From: Archangium gephyra
GTDB taxonomy: Bacteria > Myxococcota > Myxococcia > Myxococcales > Myxococcaceae
DNA: 64,000 nt
Assembly (NCBI GenBank): GCA_003243425.1
Contig: QFQP01000015.1
Location: forward strand, 1-64,000
Direction: 5' to 3'
Below are positions 42,726 through 52,052 of the stretch, piece after piece. How positions within the stretch are numbered: position 1 is the first letter of the stretch; every line of letters starts with the position of its first letter. The notes under the pieces are model-generated. The model searched no databases. It saw only the letters and a program-made list of their open reading frames with translations, and was not told where the DNA came from. Made by a program: the position numbers and the translations under genes.

Positions 42726-44396
42726 TCAGTCGCGCGCGCACGCCGGCACGGGCGACGCCACCGCATCACACGGGTGCCACAGGCGACCCAACTGGTTCGG
42801 CCGCAGCTGCGTCGTGGGCACGTCGCCACCCACCACCGTGCCGCACGAGTCGACCGCGTCGAAGCCGATGCTGGCGCACGCCGCGCCGGTGGTCGATTGA
42901 TACGGCGCGATGCGGGCGATCGCCGTCGCCGGCGTGAAGTTGGGGTTGCTGGTCACCTCACCGGGAGCAATCCGCAATTCGCTCTGCCCACCACCGGTGT
43001 TGTTGAACCAGCCACTGCACAGGTTCGGGCCCTGCATGGTGAGCGTCGAAATGCGCAGGCCGTACAGCCCCGAGCTCTCCCCTCCGAGCCCGGCGCCGCA
43101 CTGCGAGTACTGCCGCCCGCGCGTCGCCACGTACACCCCGCGCGGAGGAATCACGTCACTCGTCCCGAAGTTCATCCACCGGAAGCTGTTCGCGGACGCG
43201 TTGTTGTTGCGATACGCGAAGTGGAACCCATCGAGCGCCACCGGGCAGTTCGACACATTCGTGATCTCGATCGACTCGCCGGCCTGACACGAATCATTGG
43301 TGCAGCTCGACGAACACGCGCCGTCACCGTTCACCACGTATTCACTCAACACCACGTTGTCGCGCGTCGGGGCCACCGGCGTGGTGCACGTCTCGACGAC
43401 GTCGACCGTCAGCGTGGTCGGCAGCGAACAGCAGGCCGCGTCACTGGTGCGGCACGCGCGCAGTGACAGCTGCGTCGGCGTACCCGGCATCGGCCCTCCC
43501 GCCGCCACGCGCGCTGCGGGGCGCAGGTAGTTGTGGCCGGCCACCGCCGCCGCGAGCTCCGTCGAATCACCGTGCCGCGACAGCACGTAGCGCAGGCCCG
43601 ACGGCACCGGCGAGAACTGCACGATGGGCCGGCCGTCCCAGCTCGTTCCACAGGCCGTACTCGCAGGCGGCGCCGGCGGCGACGTGCACGCGCTCACCTC
43701 GACACGCGCTTCACAGCAGCGCTTCTGACCGTCGTCGTCGGTGGCGCAGAAGCTCAACGCATACGAGCCCGGCGCATCGGGCGTGAAGGTGTACGTGTCC
43801 CCGCTCGCACGCACCGTGAGCATCGACGTCGCGGGCTTCGTCTCGAGCACCCAGTCCATCAACGTGATGGTGCCATCGTCGTCGCTCGCGCTCGCGGCCA
43901 GCGTCACCGAGCCGCCGATGAGCAGCGTCTGCACCGGCGGGCACACCACGTTCGGAGCCGGGCACGCGCCTTCGTCGGTCTCGCCATCACAGTCGTTGTC
44001 CACGCCGTCGCACACCTCGGGGGCCGGCTCACCGGCGAGGCACTCGGCGCCGCAGGCAGCGACTTCACGTTCACACGCGCCGACGCCGCACTTCTGCGTA
44101 CCGAGCGCTTCGTCGACCGCGTCGTCGCAGTCGTTGTCGACGCCGTCACACACCTCTTCAGTGGGCAGCGCAGGCGTGCACGCTTGCGGCATGCCGTTCA
44201 CGCACGAGGGCACTTCACGGGCGCAGGCGCCGACGCCGCACTGCTCCGTCGGCAGCGCTTCGTCGATGTCGCCGTCGCAATCGTTGTCGAGCCCGTCGCA
44301 GATTTCGTCGACGCAATCAGGCAGTCGAACCACGTTCGGCCCACGGCAATCACACGCAGAAACGAAGAGCAGCACCCCGAACATCAGCTGACGCAT
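42726..44396 (-). CDS. Lipoprotein with MopE-like metal-binding repeats, PKD-like and lamin-tail domains
   Basis: A 556-residue lipoprotein (VSAC, Cys about 15). Three copies of the MopE 'putative metal-binding' motif E(I/V)CDG(L/V)DNDCDG(D/E) lie in residues 25-145; these Asp/Cys-rich loops bind copper or calcium in methanotroph MopE. A PKD/Ig-like domain follows (about 150-235), then a cysteine-containing segment and a C-terminal lamin-tail domain (VVLSEYVVNGDG, SIEITNVSNCPVALDGFHF). Surface-exposed metal-binding role inferred. Ends at a TGATCA stop. Confidence 0.85.
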   Translation of the reverse strand: MRQLMFGVLLFVSACDCRGPNVVRLPDCVDEICDGLDNDCDGDIDEALPTEQCGVGACAREVPSCVNGMPQACTPALPTEEVCDGVDNDCDDAVDEALGTQKCGVGACEREVAACGAECLAGEPAPEVCDGVDNDCDGETDEGACPAPNVVCPPVQTLLIGGSVTLAASASDDDGTITLMDWVLETKPATSMLTVRASGDTYTFTPDAPGSYALSFCATDDDGQKRCCEARVEVSACTSPPAPPASTACGTSWDGRPIVQFSPVPSGLRYVLSRHGDSTELAAAVAGHNYLRPAARVAAGGPMPGTPTQLSLRACRTSDAACCSLPTTLTVDVVETCTTPVAPTRDNVVLSEYVVNGDGACSSSCTNDSCQAGESIEITNVSNCPVALDGFHFAYRNNNASANSFRWMNFGTSDVIPPRGVYVATRGRQYSQCGAGLGGESSGLYGLRISTLTMQGPNLCSGWFNNTGGGQSELRIAPGEVTSNPNFTPATAIARIAPYQSTTGAACASIGFDAVDSCGTVVGGDVPTTQLRPNQLGRLWHPCDAVASPVPACARD

Positions 44397-44501
44397 GCGA
44401 CGGCGAGTAATCGAAAGACGGGGTCGCTGTGTGACAGCCAGGTGGAGACTCCGTGACCAACGGTTGCGCCGGCTCTCAGCTTCGTGCTTTTGCCGCGGCT
44501 C

Positions 44502-46415
44502 ATGCGAGGCACGCTGTTCACGATGCTGCTTTTCACGACGGCCTGTGGCCCCGTGATGTCGGGCCCGGACGGGTCAGTGGAAGACGGCGGCACGTTCCCC
44601 GACGCCGGAAGTACCAACTGCCAGGAAACGTACCGTCGGTGTGAAGTCGAGTTCCGCTTCCGGGCGCTCGACGAGCAGTCGGTGCAGGTGCGCGGCGACT
44701 TCGCGGCCGACGGGTGGACGGTGGGCGTGCCGATGAAGCGCGAGGGCAACGAGTGGGTCGCGCGCGTGTCGGCGCAGTGGGGCTCGGCGATTCAGTACAA
44801 GTTCCTGATCAACAACCAGCTGTGGTCGACCGATCCCGCGAACCTGCAGGTGATCAACGGCAACAGCGTGCGCACCGGCGTTCGCTGCGAGACCTTCACC
44901 TGCCCCGCGAACGCGCCTGAAATCGGGGCGTTCGATTGGCGCGATTCGGTGATGGCCTTCATCTTCGTCGACCGCTTCTACGACGCCGACCCGTCGAACA
45001 ATTGCAACGTGCCCGGCGTGATTCCCGAGGCGCAGTACAAGGGCGGCGACTGGAAGGGCGTGACGCAGAAGATCAACGAGGGCTACTTCGATCGCCTCGG
45101 CGTGAACACCCTGTGGCTCACGGTGCCGCTCAAGAACCCCACCGTCGCCGGCGGCGGAGGCGACGGGCGCATGTACTCCGGCTTTCACGGCTACTGGCCC
45201 ATCGACCTCGAGAAGTACGAGTCGTGTTTCGGCACGCGCGAAGATCTGGTGGCGCTCGTCACCGCCGCGCACGCGAAGGGCATGCAGGTGCTGTACGACT
45301 TCGCGATGGTGCACGTGCACAGCCAGTCGACGCTGTGGCAGCAGCACCCCGACTGGTTCTGGTCGCTCTCGTTCAACGGAGGCCAGTGCACCTGTGACGA
45401 CAACGGCGTGTGCCCGTGGAATCAGCAGGGTCATCGGTGCTGGTTCGCCGACTACCTGCCGCACTGGAACTACACGGTGGCCGCGGCGCGCGACTACACC
45501 GTCAAGCAGGCGGTGTGGTTGTTGGAAGACACCAACGCCGACGGCTTCCGCCTCGATGCCATCAAGCACGTCGATGATTCGTGGTTGCTGCAGCTGCGCG
45601 TCGAGACCGAGAAGCTGGCGGCGAAGCGTTCACCGCGCCCGCGCATGTACTTCGTGGGGGAGACCTACGACTTCGGCAACCGCGCGTACCTGAAGTCGTT
45701 CGTCGACCCGGCCACCAAGTTGGACGGCCAGTTCGACTTCCCGCTGCGGCTCGAGTTGATGGAAGCCGTGGTGACGCGGCGCTCGACGATGACGGCGCTG
45801 CGCAACTTCGTGGACAGCAACGACACGTTCTACGGGCCGAACACCTTGATGAGCCCGTGGATCGGCAATCACGACCTCGGGCGCATCATTCACATGGCTG
45901 AAGACACGCCGATGTGGGGCAACCCGTACTCCGACGGCAAAGACCGCGCGTTCAACAACCCGCCGACGGTGCCGAACTACCGGCGGCCCTTCGAGCGCGT
46001 GGCCAACTCGTTCGTGTTCCTGCTGACGAGCCCGGGTGTGCCGTTGATCTATTACGGCGACGAAATCGGCCTCGCGGGCGCGGGCGACCCGGACAATCGG
46101 CGCTTCATGCAGTGGACCGGCTTGTCCGCTGATCAATCGTGGCTGCGTGCGCGGGTCGAAGTGCTGGGGCAACTGCGCCGTGATTTGCCGGCGCTCCGTC
46201 GGGGTACGCGCACGTCGATCTCCGCGACTGACGACACGTACCTGTATTCGATGAGCGACGGCGCAGAGACGGTCTACGTGGCCATCAACCGGGGTGACTC
46301 GGAAGAGACGGTGAGTGGGCTGCCGTCGCGCACGCTGAACGATCTCTACAACCTGGAATCGGTGAGCGGGCCGTCAGTGCGCGTGCCGGCACGCAGCGCG
46401 CGCATCATGAAGTGA
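44502..46415 (+). CDS. GH13 alpha-amylase-family lipoprotein
   Basis: A 637-residue lipoprotein (TTAC, Cys15). An N-terminal CBM/E-set-like beta domain (about 40-125) precedes the GH13 TIM barrel. Region II has nucleophile D352 in GFRLDAIKH, region III acid/base E387 in FVGETYD and region IV D458 in IGNHD. Region I reads DFAMVH, with Val where the family has the conserved Asn. A cell-surface alpha-glucanase or related transglycosidase is expected. ATG 44502 is preferred over an upstream GTG because it yields a normal lipoprotein signal. Confidence 0.88.
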   Translation: MRGTLFTMLLFTTACGPVMSGPDGSVEDGGTFPDAGSTNCQETYRRCEVEFRFRALDEQSVQVRGDFAADGWTVGVPMKREGNEWVARVSAQWGSAIQYKFLINNQLWSTDPANLQVINGNSVRTGVRCETFTCPANAPEIGAFDWRDSVMAFIFVDRFYDADPSNNCNVPGVIPEAQYKGGDWKGVTQKINEGYFDRLGVNTLWLTVPLKNPTVAGGGGDGRMYSGFHGYWPIDLEKYESCFGTREDLVALVTAAHAKGMQVLYDFAMVHVHSQSTLWQQHPDWFWSLSFNGGQCTCDDNGVCPWNQQGHRCWFADYLPHWNYTVAAARDYTVKQAVWLLEDTNADGFRLDAIKHVDDSWLLQLRVETEKLAAKRSPRPRMYFVGETYDFGNRAYLKSFVDPATKLDGQFDFPLRLELMEAVVTRRSTMTALRNFVDSNDTFYGPNTLMSPWIGNHDLGRIIHMAEDTPMWGNPYSDGKDRAFNNPPTVPNYRRPFERVANSFVFLLTSPGVPLIYYGDEIGLAGAGDPDNRRFMQWTGLSADQSWLRARVEVLGQLRRDLPALRRGTRTSISATDDTYLYSMSDGAETVYVAINRGDSEETVSGLPSRTLNDLYNLESVSGPSVRVPARSARIMK

Positions 46416-46516
46416 TCAGCCATTTCACGCCGCGAGATGGACTTCGCTCGCGGGAAGGTGCGCCTGACTCGCCGACACTCGGCCGCAAAGTTCGTGAGCC
46501 CAGCTGAACCAGCGCG

Positions 46517-47128
46517 TCAGCCCACGGCGTAGACGCGTTCGACCGCACCCAGCGGCTCGAGCCTCGGGCCGGTCGCCTTGTTCTGACCGAGCTCCTTCGC
46601 GCCCGGGTAGTGCTTTTGAACTTCATCCTTCATCACCGCGAACGGCGGGCCGTCCAACTGCTCCTGCGGATACTCGAGGGTGATCAACAACCCGCGCTTC
46701 GCCAACGCCTTCACGTGCGCGACGTACTTCTCACGCAGCACAGGCGGCAGGGCGATGAGCGCGGCGCGGTCGTAGAAGGCGTCGACTTCACCCACGTCTG
46801 TCGGCGTCACTGCGAAGAAGTCGCCGGCGAAAATCGTGATGCCCGCCGCGCGGTATGCCGTCAGCACGCCCTTCTTCGTGACCTGGGCGTCGAGCCCGTG
46901 CTCCGCAAAGAACGCCTTCACGGCGTCTTCGACCAGCTCGACACCGACGACTTCGAGTCCCTGCGACGCGAGGTACGCAAGGTCTTCGCTCTTCCCGCAC
47001 AGCGGCACGAACACGCGCCTGGCTTCACGAAGAACTTCGAAGTGAGCCACCAGCGACTCATTCGGTCTGCCCTCGTGAAATCCGATTTTTCCTTCCGCCC
47101 AGCGGCTCTTCCAGAAGTCGGGTTGCAT
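46517..47128 (-). CDS. Thiopurine S-methyltransferase (TPMT)-family protein
   Basis: A 203-residue SAM-dependent methyltransferase of the TPMT/TehB-like class: FWKSRWAEGKIGFHEG at the N-terminus is the TPMT substrate-loop signature and VFVPLCGKSEDLAYLASQG the SAM motif I region; DRAALIALP is motif IV-like. Bacterial members methylate selenium, tellurium or thiol compounds. ATG 47128 gives the family-type N-terminus MQPDFW. Confidence 0.9.
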   Translation of the reverse strand: MQPDFWKSRWAEGKIGFHEGRPNESLVAHFEVLREARRVFVPLCGKSEDLAYLASQGLEVVGVELVEDAVKAFFAEHGLDAQVTKKGVLTAYRAAGITIFAGDFFAVTPTDVGEVDAFYDRAALIALPPVLREKYVAHVKALAKRGLLITLEYPQEQLDGPPFAVMKDEVQKHYPGAKELGQNKATGPRLEPLGAVERVYAVG

Positions 47129-47160
47129 TGTCGCCGCAAGGTAACGATGGTGCCGGCGAC

Positions 47161-47559
47161 ATGCTCCTCTCACTGCTCATCGTTCTGTCTGCGAACCCGA
47201 AGCCGACGTGCGAACAGTTGTGGCCGCAGGTCTGGGCCGCGCTCGAAAAGCAGGAGTTTCAGGACGGCAAGCCGCCGATGTTCGACCGGGTGCCTCAGGC
47301 GAAAGAGCGCTTCGCCAACGCGTGGATCGGCGAGTGCAAACGCTTCACGCCCGAGGAGCTCGCCTGCGCGCGTGGAGAGACGCTGGAGAAGGAGCTCGCT
47401 GCGCTGAAGAAGAAGCTGCAAGCCGAGAAGATGCCGAAAGAAGACCTCGACACCGGGCTCAAGCACGCGCGCATGCACTGGACGATTCTGGAGTGCAAAG
47501 AGGTCGACCGTTCCATCGACCGTGCGGCGAACCTGGTCGCCACCGACGCGGGGCTCTGA
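47161..47559 (+). CDS. Small exported helical protein
   Basis: A 132-residue protein with a short signal-like N-terminus (LLSLLIVLSANPKP) and a mature helical domain with four cysteines spaced for disulfides and a charged coiled-coil segment (LEKELAALKKKLQAEK). Unknown function. Convergent with the bestrophin gene at zero spacing, sharing the palindrome at 47553-47566. Confidence 0.7.
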   Translation: MLLSLLIVLSANPKPTCEQLWPQVWAALEKQEFQDGKPPMFDRVPQAKERFANAWIGECKRFTPEELACARGETLEKELAALKKKLQAEKMPKEDLDTGLKHARMHWTILECKEVDRSIDRAANLVATDAGL

Positions 47560-47566
47560 TCAGAGC
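47553..47566. promoter_or_regulatory. 14-bp palindrome shared by two convergent stops
   Basis: GCTCTGATCAGAGC is a perfect palindrome. The plus gene ends CTC TGA and the minus gene also ends CTC TGA, so the two genes abut exactly at its centre. Confidence 0.7.
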
Positions 47567-48447
47567 ACGTACTCGCCGTTCACCGGCGTGACGGGCGCAG
47601 GCAGGTCCTTCTCGCCGAGCATCTCGAGCAGGTTGATCTCGATGTTGCGGGAGATCTGATCGAGCGCGAGCCCCGTTGGCGTCGGCTCGAACGGGTTGAG
47701 CAACATCTGCCCGATGGTGTGAATGGTGATGAACACGTAGCCGATCAACCAACCGAACAAGATGGCCCACGCGCCGATCGCGTTCCCCACCACCGCGGTG
47801 ATGCTGATGATCAACAGGAACACGAACCAGTACGTGTAATAGCTGTAGGTCGTCGGAAAGACGGTGCTCTTGATGCGCTCGGCTTTCCCCATCTCGTTGG
47901 TGAGATTGCTCAACGCGCGCTCGAGCTCGAGCAGCTGATACCCGTCGATCTTCTTCTCGGCGTACGCGGTCTGCAGCGCGCGGCCCTGCATCAACAGAAT
48001 GGCGTTGTGACGATTGCGCGTGCTCTGAATCACGTCACGGTCCGCGTCGGTCAGGTACTCGCGCCACGTGCCGCCCTTGCTGCCGCGAAGGAAGTCCTTC
48101 AGCGCGTAGATGAAGGAGATCTGCCGGCGCACCAGCTGCTTCGAGGTTGCGGTGTCACCCATGAACGTGATGACCAGCCGCGCCCAGGTGCGTGACTCGT
48201 TCACCAGCCCGCCCCAGATGATCCGCCCTTCCCACCAGCGACCGTAGGCCTGGTTGTTGTTGAAGCCGATGAAGAACGCGAGCGCGCTGCCCAGCATCGT
48301 CGGCACCAGGGCCGGCACTTCGAAGTGCGGTTGCAGGAGGTACTTGTTCAGGAAGAACGCACCGACACAGGTCGCCACGACGATGGCTCCGGCGCGACCG
48401 GTACCGCTGATGATGCGAGGGAGACGAACGCGGTGCGTGACGAGCAT
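47560..48447 (-). CDS. Bestrophin-family ion channel (UPF0187)
   Basis: A 295-residue bestrophin homologue: GFNNNQAYGRWWEGRIIWGG is the family signature. About four membrane helices and a C-terminal cytoplasmic helix, as in KpBest. It would form a pentameric anion- or cation-conducting channel in the inner membrane. ATG 48447 is taken; a GTG eight codons upstream also exists. Confidence 0.9.
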   Translation of the reverse strand: MLVTHRVRLPRIISGTGRAGAIVVATCVGAFFLNKYLLQPHFEVPALVPTMLGSALAFFIGFNNNQAYGRWWEGRIIWGGLVNESRTWARLVITFMGDTATSKQLVRRQISFIYALKDFLRGSKGGTWREYLTDADRDVIQSTRNRHNAILLMQGRALQTAYAEKKIDGYQLLELERALSNLTNEMGKAERIKSTVFPTTYSYYTYWFVFLLIISITAVVGNAIGAWAILFGWLIGYVFITIHTIGQMLLNPFEPTPTGLALDQISRNIEINLLEMLGEKDLPAPVTPVNGEYVL

Positions 48448-48477
48448 GGGCGCGCTGTCTAGTACCCTCACCGTTTC

Positions 48478-48822
48478 ATGCGAACGCTTCTCGCTCTGAC
48501 GACGTTGACGCTGCTCGGCTGTGGAGCGCCGTACGAATTCACGACGGATCGCAGCAGCTACGCCAGGGGCGAGACCATCACCCTGCGGTTGGTGAACAAC
48601 ACCATCGGCACTCCCTCGTATTCGTTGTGTGACGTGAGGAGTGAACCGCAGCTGCGCGCCGAGCCCCGGGTGTGCGCGGCGATTCTGGTGTACCTGCAGG
48701 CGTTCGAAGCGGTGACCGGCGGGTACGCGATCGCGGCCGACGCTGACGTTGGCGAGTACGTGCTCAACACGCTCGTGGGCGGCACCGTGGTGTCGACCGC
48801 GCCCATCATGGTGACCGAGTAG
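48478..48822 (+). CDS. Small lipoprotein with Ig-like domain
   Basis: A 114-residue lipoprotein (LLGC). The mature part (YARGETITLRLVNNT, YSLCDV, GEYVLNTLV) is a single beta-sandwich of the BsuPI/IPI-like kind with one disulfide-capable Cys pair. Function unknown. The next gene begins 2 bp after its stop. Confidence 0.72.
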   Translation: MRTLLALTTLTLLGCGAPYEFTTDRSSYARGETITLRLVNNTIGTPSYSLCDVRSEPQLRAEPRVCAAILVYLQAFEAVTGGYAIAADADVGEYVLNTLVGGTVVSTAPIMVTE

Positions 48823-48824
48823 CC

Positions 48825-49718
48825 GTGCTCACCGACCGCCACCGTCGAATGCTCGAGCGCGCGTCGCGGGCGCCGAGCGGCCACAACGCACAGCCCTGGC
48901 TGGTTCGGGTTCAGTCGGCTGATCAGTGGATCATCAGTGCGGATCCGTCGCGGCGCCTTCCAGCGGTTGATGGAGATGACCGTGAGTTGAGGATCTCCCT
49001 CGGCGCGTTCGTCGAGGCGCTGGTCATCGCCGGTGCCGCGGAGGGAATTCGCGTCTCAGGTCGCACCGAGCTGACGTTGAGCGAGATGACGCCGGACACC
49101 TCGGGCGTGCACGAGCTGGCACTGCGACGAACGATTCGTGGGCCCTATGCGTCACGTGCGCTGTCAGCAGCGGACATCGCGGCGTTCGACGCGCACTATT
49201 TCCCACCGGGCGTGCTGCGTGAAGCGACGGTCGAAGCGACTCGAGCGCAGGCACTTCGTGACGACGCGCAGCGTGAGCTCATCGAGTGGATCCGCTGGAC
49301 GAAGAAGGAAGCGGAAGAGAAGCGCGACGGGCTCTCACTCGCGGCACTTGGAATCGGCGGGGTGACGGCGTGGATCGCCGGGACGTTCATGCGCAAGGAA
49401 CGCCTGCTTGCGAAGAGCGCTCGTGAATCGCAGGCGGCCGATGCCGGCCGGTTGATCGATCGGAGCGGCGGCTGGCTGGTGCTCACGGGCGCTGATCCGT
49501 TCGACGTGGGCCGACGGTTGTTGCGCGTGTGGCTCGAAGCACGTCCACGTGGAATCGCGATTCAACCGATGTCACAGGCGCTCGAAGAGTCGCCGTGGCG
49601 AGAGGCGTTGCGCGGCCAGCTCGGGCTCGACGAACAGCCGCAGATGCTGCTGCGTGTTGGCTACGTGAAGAGCTACCCGCCGCCAGTCAGTCTCCGTCGC
49701 GACGTCTTCCGTTTCTGA
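48825..49718 (+). CDS. Acg-type nitroreductase-family protein
   Basis: A 297-residue FMN-dependent nitroreductase-like protein of the Acg/Rv2032 type: RAPSGHNAQPW is the N-terminal FMN-binding motif and DDRELRISLGAFVEALVIA the second block; C-terminal RVGYVKSYPPP completes the set. Some members lack enzymatic activity and sequester FMN. GTG start 2 bp after the preceding lipoprotein. Confidence 0.85.
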   Translation: MLTDRHRRMLERASRAPSGHNAQPWLVRVQSADQWIISADPSRRLPAVDGDDRELRISLGAFVEALVIAGAAEGIRVSGRTELTLSEMTPDTSGVHELALRRTIRGPYASRALSAADIAAFDAHYFPPGVLREATVEATRAQALRDDAQRELIEWIRWTKKEAEEKRDGLSLAALGIGGVTAWIAGTFMRKERLLAKSARESQAADAGRLIDRSGGWLVLTGADPFDVGRRLLRVWLEARPRGIAIQPMSQALEESPWREALRGQLGLDEQPQMLLRVGYVKSYPPPVSLRRDVFRF

Positions 49719-50066
49719 GGCGCTCACACGAGTCGCTCGTTGATGACGGTGACCTGCATCGTGGGAGTGCCGCATGAGCAGATGCCGGCATCAACCCATC
49801 ACCCTCACGTGAAGGTCCTCAAAGGTTCCCGCTCAGCGAGTCGCTCCGATTGAAGGACGAGGGCTTCGAGATCGAACTCACGCCTCCAGAGCGCACACGA
49901 GGTGAATCGCGACGAGTCGCAGCACCATGCGAGTCAACTGGCCTCGCTGCCCGACGCGCGCGTCTCTGCCTCGGTCTCCACAACGAGCGACTCCAGGGGC
50001 CATCTTCTTCAAGGCGCGGTCATGTGGATCTTCGCTTCACTGATCTCACGGTGCATGCTCACGACC
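49719..50066. other. Intergenic region, no gene recognised
   Basis: About 350 bp between the nitroreductase stop and the SMP-30 lipoprotein start. Long frames exist on both strands but none shows family features or a signal. It likely contains the lipoprotein promoter. Confidence 0.35.
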
Positions 50067-51134
50067 ATGCGCTCATGGTTCGCGGTCGCGGTGTTGTTCG
50101 TGGCGTGCGGTTCGCCAGTTCAGACGGAAGACGGTGGTTCGACGGGCGGCGGCTCGGCAGCCGCGGGTGGAGGAACCGCGACTGGCGGCGGATCAGCGAC
50201 CGGCGGCGGATCAGCGACCGGTGGTGGATCAGCGACTGGCGGTGGGTCAGCGACCGGCGGCGGTTCAGCGACCGGTGGCGAAACGGGTTGGGAGAACGTC
50301 GATCCCCTTGCCGATGCGGGAACGGTGACCACCGTCTCTACCGGCTTTCAATTCACCGAAGGTCCGGTCTGGGTCCCCTGGCTCGGCACCTTCCTCTTCA
50401 GCGACATCCCGGCGAATCAGATTCGCATTCACCAACCCGGTCAGACGCCCGCGACGACGGTCTTCCTCACGCCGAGCGGAAATTCGAACGGCCTCGCGCT
50501 CGCGCCCAACGGCGACCTGATCATCTGTCAGCACGAAGGCCGCGTCTCACGCCGACAACAAGACGGCGGCACCTCCGTCGTCGCCGCGCAATTTGACGGC
50601 GGCACGCTCAATTCTCCCAACGACGCCGTGGTGCGCAGTGACGGCACCATCTTCTTCACCGACCCCACCTACGGAGGCTCCGGTTCTGTGGGCACGCGCG
50701 GCGCGTACCGCGTGTCTCCGAGCGGCGAGGTCAGCCGCGTGTATTCGACGAACAATGGCCAGCCGAACGGCGTCACGCTCTCACCCGATGAAACGATTCT
50801 CTACGTCTCTGATTCGCAACTGAGTGAAGTGCGCCGCTTCGACGTCGCGCCCGACGGCACCACGTCGAACGGCGCGCGTTTTCTGCAGACGAACTCCGGC
50901 GGCAACGGCGGTCAGGGGGGCGACGGCATCACCACCGACTTCGCCGGCAACCTGTACGTGACCACCAGCGCGGGCGTGAAGGTCTACCGGCCCGACGCCG
51001 GCTACCTCGGCACCATCGCGGTGCCGCAAGAGCCGGCGAACTGCGCGTTCGGCGGTGCCGACCACAAGACGCTCTTCATCACCGCGCGCACCGGCGTGTT
51101 TCTGATTCAGCTCAACGTTCCCGGGCCGTACTGA
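50067..51134 (+). CDS. SMP-30/gluconolactonase-like lipoprotein
   Basis: A 355-residue lipoprotein (FVAC). After the lipobox comes a GGGSAT hexapeptide linker, then a six-bladed beta-propeller of the SMP-30/gluconolactonase type: FTEGPVWVPWLGTFLFSD, SNGLALAPNGDLIICQH, SPNDAVVRSDGTIFFTDP, PNGVTLSPDETILYVSDS. Metal-binding Glu and Asn/Asp positions are present. It would hydrolyse sugar lactones or act on unknown substrates at the surface. ATG 50067 gives the canonical signal peptide. Confidence 0.85.
   Translation: MRSWFAVAVLFVACGSPVQTEDGGSTGGGSAAAGGGTATGGGSATGGGSATGGGSATGGGSATGGGSATGGETGWENVDPLADAGTVTTVSTGFQFTEGPVWVPWLGTFLFSDIPANQIRIHQPGQTPATTVFLTPSGNSNGLALAPNGDLIICQHEGRVSRRQQDGGTSVVAAQFDGGTLNSPNDAVVRSDGTIFFTDPTYGGSGSVGTRGAYRVSPSGEVSRVYSTNNGQPNGVTLSPDETILYVSDSQLSEVRRFDVAPDGTTSNGARFLQTNSGGNGGQGGDGITTDFAGNLYVTTSAGVKVYRPDAGYLGTIAVPQEPANCAFGGADHKTLFITARTGVFLIQLNVPGPY
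50167..50280 (+). repeat. 18-bp tandem repeats encoding GGGSAT linker
   Basis: Five to six near-identical 18-bp units encoding GGGSAT inside the SMP-30 lipoprotein, closely related to the GGGTAT array at 24535-25170. Confidence 0.85.
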
Positions 51135-52049
51135 TCAGCCGCGAGCCACCAGGCGCGCACGCTGATCAGCCGGACCAATCGTCGCCACCAGCCCCGACGT
51201 GAACAGCAACGCGTCGTCCTCCATGCCGTCGCTGAAGATGACCCCGCCCGACGGCATGAGCGACTCGAGCTGGAGCACGCGCTCGGCGTTCACCACGCCG
51301 AACGACTCGGCGACGGTCGACTGCTTCGACGCGAACGGCTCGCGCACCACGAAGTACAACTTGCGATCGCTGCGCTCGAGGTTCACCGGCGTCACCGTTC
51401 CCCCGAGCGCGCGCGCCATCGCGAACACGCTCGACAACCAGCCGGTGGAGCCCGCGCCGGTCGACACGATGACGCCGCTCGATGAGTGTCGAACCCACCC
51501 GCTCTTGCCGATGTTCAAGCGGTACTGCGACGACACGTGCGTCCGCGCGCCGATGTAGAGGTCGTTGAACGCCAGCAACCGCTGCCCGTCGCTCAACTTC
51601 GCTTCGGCGAGCGTCACTTCGTCGATGACCGCGCGCTGACTGACCGTCGCATCGACGGCCTGTCGAACCTCGTCAACGCGAAACGGCAACAACACGCCGT
51701 CGAAGCGCTCGGGGTCGGGGTTCACGCCGATGAGCGGCTGCGCACCGACGTACTTCGCGGTGTTGGCGACCAACCCGTCCTGGCCGAGCGCCACCACGAG
51801 GTCCGTCGGCGCGAACAGGTACGTGGGCACCACCGCGCGGTCGAGCACCTGCACCTTGAGCCCCGACTTCTCGACCTGCGCGCGCGTCTTCTCGAGCGAA
51901 CGTGAATAGGTGTCGTGCTCACGCTCGTAGTCGGCGAAATCGAGGCCGGCCTGCTGCAGGTAGAACTTCGCCTGGCCCTTCGTGTTGAAGCGCTCGATGA
52001 GCCCGTCCAGTCGCGTGCGCCGGGTCACCAGCACGAGCTTCTCGAACAT
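51135..52049 (-). CDS. NAD kinase-like protein with GQDG variant
   Basis: A 304-residue protein of the ATP-NAD kinase fold. The signature GGDG appears as GQDG (residues 89-92, VVALGQDGLVANTAKY), and the phosphate-binding region as SSSGVIVSTGAGSTGWL. The Gly-to-Gln change and weak NE/D motif (FNDLYIG) raise doubt about NAD phosphorylation; a changed substrate is likely. It is 3 bp from the SPFH gene, suggesting a functional unit. Convergent with the lipoprotein at zero spacing. Confidence 0.78.
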   Translation of the reverse strand: MFEKLVLVTRRTRLDGLIERFNTKGQAKFYLQQAGLDFADYEREHDTYSRSLEKTRAQVEKSGLKVQVLDRAVVPTYLFAPTDLVVALGQDGLVANTAKYVGAQPLIGVNPDPERFDGVLLPFRVDEVRQAVDATVSQRAVIDEVTLAEAKLSDGQRLLAFNDLYIGARTHVSSQYRLNIGKSGWVRHSSSGVIVSTGAGSTGWLSSVFAMARALGGTVTPVNLERSDRKLYFVVREPFASKQSTVAESFGVVNAERVLQLESLMPSGGVIFSDGMEDDALLFTSGLVATIGPADQRARLVARG

Positions 52050-52052
52050 GGC

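Noticed and set aside
44574..45569. 331-codon minus-strand frame opposite the GH13 gene
   Set aside because: Shadow frame; GH13 catalytic motifs on the plus strand are intact.
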